From: Clostridia bacterium
GTDB taxonomy: Bacteria > Bacillota > Clostridia > Oscillospirales > Acutalibacteraceae
Direction: 5' to 3'
Assembly (NCBI GenBank): GCA_017543285.1
Contig: JAFYGK010000029.1
Coordinates: forward strand, 1 to 64,000
Length of the DNA stretch: 64,000 nt
A program made the translations under genes and the position numbers. The first letter of the stretch is position 1, and every line of letters begins with the position of its first letter. This document shows positions 61,634 to 64,000 of this stretch, piece by piece. Under the pieces are notes generated by a model. The model was not told the origin of the DNA. It worked only from the letters and a program-made list of their open reading frames with translations, and made no database searches.

Positions 61634-63445
61634 ATGCTTAATCATTTTTGCAAAAAACCTCTCTGGGAGGTTACAAAAAAACTGTCGGCCGTCGCGCTGG
61701 GCATTCAGAAGGCCGATACCGTTATAAAAAATGCGAGGCTGGTCAACGTATGCACCCGTGAAATACAGGATAATATTGACGTTGCCATAGCGGAAGGCAG
61801 AATAGCTCTTGTAGGCGACGCTTTTGCCTGTACGGGAGAAAATACAAAGGTTATCGACGCCGGCGGCAAATATATAGCGCCCGGCTTTTTGGACGGACAT
61901 ATTCATGTTGAATCGTCGATGCTGTCGGTCGGAGAATATGCGAGAGCCGTCGTTCCGCACGGCACAACGGGAATTTATATGGATCCGCACGAAATATGCA
62001 ACGTGGTTGGTATGGACGGAGTGCGGGTTATGATAGAGGACTCAAAGAGAGCGCCGCTCAAGACGATGGTGACCGCGCCTTCATGTGTTCCGGCCGTACC
62101 GGGCTTTGAAGATACGGGCGCTTCGATTACCGCCGGCGACATAAAAGAGATGATGACGTGGGACGAAGTGGTCGGTCTCGGTGAAATGATGAATTTCCCG
62201 GGTGTTCTGTCCTGCGACGATAATACCCACGGCGAGCTTGCCGAAACACTGAAGGCAGACAAAATCATAACAGGACATTTTTCAATTCCCGATACCGGCG
62301 CGGCTCTCAACAGTTATATTGCATCGGGAGTCCGCTGCTGTCATGAATCGACCAGACGCGAGGACGCGCTCGAAAAAATGCGCCGCGGAATGTATGCCAT
62401 GATACGGGAGGGCAGCGCGTGGCACGATCTCAAAGAGGTGATCAGGGCGATCACCGACAATAAGGTTGACAGCCGCTTTGCCGTCCTTATTTCCGACGAC
62501 AATCATCCGGATACGCTCATCAAAAAGGGACACGTTGATCATCTTGTAAGGTGTGCCATAGAAAGCGGGGTCGATCCGGTCACTGCCATTCAGATGGTGA
62601 CGTTAAACTGCGCCTCCTGCTTCAGAATGGATAATGAGCTGGGCAGCATAACGCCGGGAAAATGCGCCGATATTGTTTTTATGGATGATCTCGAAAGGGT
62701 ACATGTGACCGACGTGATGATCGACGGAGAGACCGTCGCGCAGAACAACAAGATGACGGCCGAGATACCGAAAATGCAGTACCCCGGCTTTGTCACCGGC
62801 ACAATGCACGTCAAGGATAAAATAACCCCCGATACCTTTAAGATTCCCGCGCCCGAAAAGGCGGGCGGAACCGTTAAGACCCGCGTGATCGAAGCAATCC
62901 CCGCAAAGGTCGGCAACTATGAAAGAATACTTGATATGAAGATAACCGACGGTCTCGTTGAATCGGATATTGAACAGGACGCGCTGAAGACCTTTGTTTT
63001 TGAGAGACATCACGAAACCGGAAAAAAGGGTTTCGGCTTTGTCAAGGGTTTCGGCCTGAAGCGCGGAGCCATGGCGCAGACGGTGGCGCACGACGCCCAT
63101 AACCTGCTTGTTACCGGTACGAACGATGACGATATGGCTCTTGCAGCCAATACGCTGATAAAATGCGGCGGAGGCATGTGCGCCGTATGCGACGGAAAGG
63201 TGCTCGGACTGGTGCCGCTTCCCATTGCAGGGCTGATGAATGACAAAACCTGCGCCGAAATGGCGGAATACGTCTCGCAGCTCGGCAAGGCCTGGAAGGA
63301 GATCGGCTGTCAGATCGAGTCCCCGTTTATGACGATGGCTCTGGTGCCTTTAGCCTGCCTGCCCGAAATCAGACTGACAAACAGGGGTCTGGTGGATTGC
63401 AGAAGCTTTAAGTTTGCAGATTTGTTTATAGAAGAACAGAGTTAA
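61634..63445 (+). CDS. ade: Adenine deaminase
   Basis: Converts adenine to hypoxanthine in purine salvage. 603 residues, amidohydrolase fold. Metal motif GFLDGHIHVESS near residues 84-95, then DPHEICNVVG, and the C-terminal region IKCGGGMCAVCDGKVLGLVPLPIAGLM typical of bacterial Ade. ATG has GGAGG upstream. recF follows after 56 bases on the same strand and may be co-transcribed. Confidence 0.97.
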   Translation: MLNHFCKKPLWEVTKKLSAVALGIQKADTVIKNARLVNVCTREIQDNIDVAIAEGRIALVGDAFACTGENTKVIDAGGKYIAPGFLDGHIHVESSMLSVGEYARAVVPHGTTGIYMDPHEICNVVGMDGVRVMIEDSKRAPLKTMVTAPSCVPAVPGFEDTGASITAGDIKEMMTWDEVVGLGEMMNFPGVLSCDDNTHGELAETLKADKIITGHFSIPDTGAALNSYIASGVRCCHESTRREDALEKMRRGMYAMIREGSAWHDLKEVIRAITDNKVDSRFAVLISDDNHPDTLIKKGHVDHLVRCAIESGVDPVTAIQMVTLNCASCFRMDNELGSITPGKCADIVFMDDLERVHVTDVMIDGETVAQNNKMTAEIPKMQYPGFVTGTMHVKDKITPDTFKIPAPEKAGGTVKTRVIEAIPAKVGNYERILDMKITDGLVESDIEQDALKTFVFERHHETGKKGFGFVKGFGLKRGAMAQTVAHDAHNLLVTGTNDDDMALAANTLIKCGGGMCAVCDGKVLGLVPLPIAGLMNDKTCAEMAEYVSQLGKAWKEIGCQIESPFMTMALVPLACLPEIRLTNRGLVDCRSFKFADLFIEEQS

Positions 63446-63501
63446 AAAAGCCGCGCTTTAAAAGCGATGGGAAAAGACGGCAAAACTCTGCCGGAGGTCA
63501 C

Positions 63502-64000
63502 ATGAAAGCCCTTTCTTTATCGGTCGAAGGATTTCGCAATCTGGAAAAGGCGACGATCCTGTTTGATGAAAAAGTGAATATCATCTATGGCGATAACGGA
63601 CAGGGAAAGACAAATATCCTTGAAGCGCTGTGGCTTTTTACCGGCTCGCGTTCCTTCCGCTTCGCGAAGGACAGGGAAATGGTCGGATATGATAATGATT
63701 TTGCGCGGCTGGAGCTTAAATTTGATTCCGGAGGACGTGAACAGACGGCTCAGATAGCCATAGACTCAAAACGTCACGGAAGATTAAACGGCGTCGAGCT
63801 GAAAAGCATGAACGAGCTGAACGGACGCTTCTGCGCGGTCGTGTTTTCGCCGACAGATCTTTCACTCGTCAAGGAAGGGCCTCAGGAGCGCCGCCATTTT
63901 ATTGATTCGGCCATCTGTCAGGTAATGCCGCGCTACTTCAAGGCGGTAAGCACCTGCATGAACGCCATCAACCAGCGCAACGCCATACTGAAAAACCGCG
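63502..64000 (+). CDS. recF: DNA repair and replication protein RecF, 3' end outside window
   Basis: The first 166 residues of an SMC-like ATPase that helps load RecA at gaps. Walker A is GDNGQGKTN near residues 31-39, and FSPTDLSLVKEGPQERRHFID is the RecF signature region. ATG at 63502 has GGAGGT upstream. The frame stays open to the window end. In many bacteria recF sits beside dnaA-dnaN at the origin; here it follows ade. Confidence 0.95.
   Translation, partial: MKALSLSVEGFRNLEKATILFDEKVNIIYGDNGQGKTNILEALWLFTGSRSFRFAKDREMVGYDNDFARLELKFDSGGREQTAQIAIDSKRHGRLNGVELKSMNELNGRFCAVVFSPTDLSLVKEGPQERRHFIDSAICQVMPRYFKAVSTCMNAINQRNAILKNR

Overview
The window looks like the chromosome of a Bacillota (Clostridia-type) bacterium, probably gut-associated and of roughly balanced GC. 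The reasons are strong GGAGG ribosome sites, sigma-A type promoters with 17-bp spacers, RemB upstream of gyrB, the PyrK/PyrD class 1B pair, a MobV relaxase, and Gram-positive style lipoproteins and RND pump. The species cannot be named from the sequence alone.

Positions 1-1135 hold the end of an ArdC-like antirestriction gene, probably part of a second mobile element beyond the left edge. Positions 1136-16357 are a complete integrative mobilizable element sitting at the 3' end of guaA. It is bounded by a 17-bp direct repeat of the guaA end. It carries a type I restriction-modification system (hsdM with a fused HEPN-like tail, hsdS, a membrane protein, hsdR), an autoregulated AlbA_2/Schlafen-like ATPase, a MobV relaxase, a RepA-like helicase, a 49-residue coupled small protein, a ribbon-helix-helix accessory protein, an integrase, an excisionase and a divergent XRE switch.

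Positions 16346-29000 carry guaA (synthetase subunit only), ilvE, an FGGY kinase, a 1.9-kb gene-poor stretch with a dense GTTATCA repeat cluster, a sugar isomerase, a YczE-like membrane protein, two tRNAs, a lipoprotein, a membrane-anchored protein and pyrF. Positions 29000-49900 carry a MarR regulator with a two-gene ABC exporter, a glycosyltransferase with a charged tail, dnaA, an SDR enzyme, gltX, ogt, pyrK-pyrD, serC-serA, small membrane proteins, an EamA transporter, tRNA-Arg, gyrB and remB. Positions 50100-64000 carry a large RND pump with its TetR repressor, a phosphatase, proA-proB, ruvX, membrane proteins, a lipoprotein, an AT-rich repeat region, ade and the start of recF.

The most interesting point is a possible divergent replication-initiation system. 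DnaA has NYA in place of the usual DHT in its box-reading loop, and it has no canonical TTATCCACA box around it. Instead TTTTCAACA-type repeats occur once upstream of dnaA and seven times in a 665-bp AT-rich gap beside ade-recF, which looks like an origin separated from dnaA. A second notable point is the low-GC block in the restriction operon whose edge falls exactly at the HsdM-HEPN junction.
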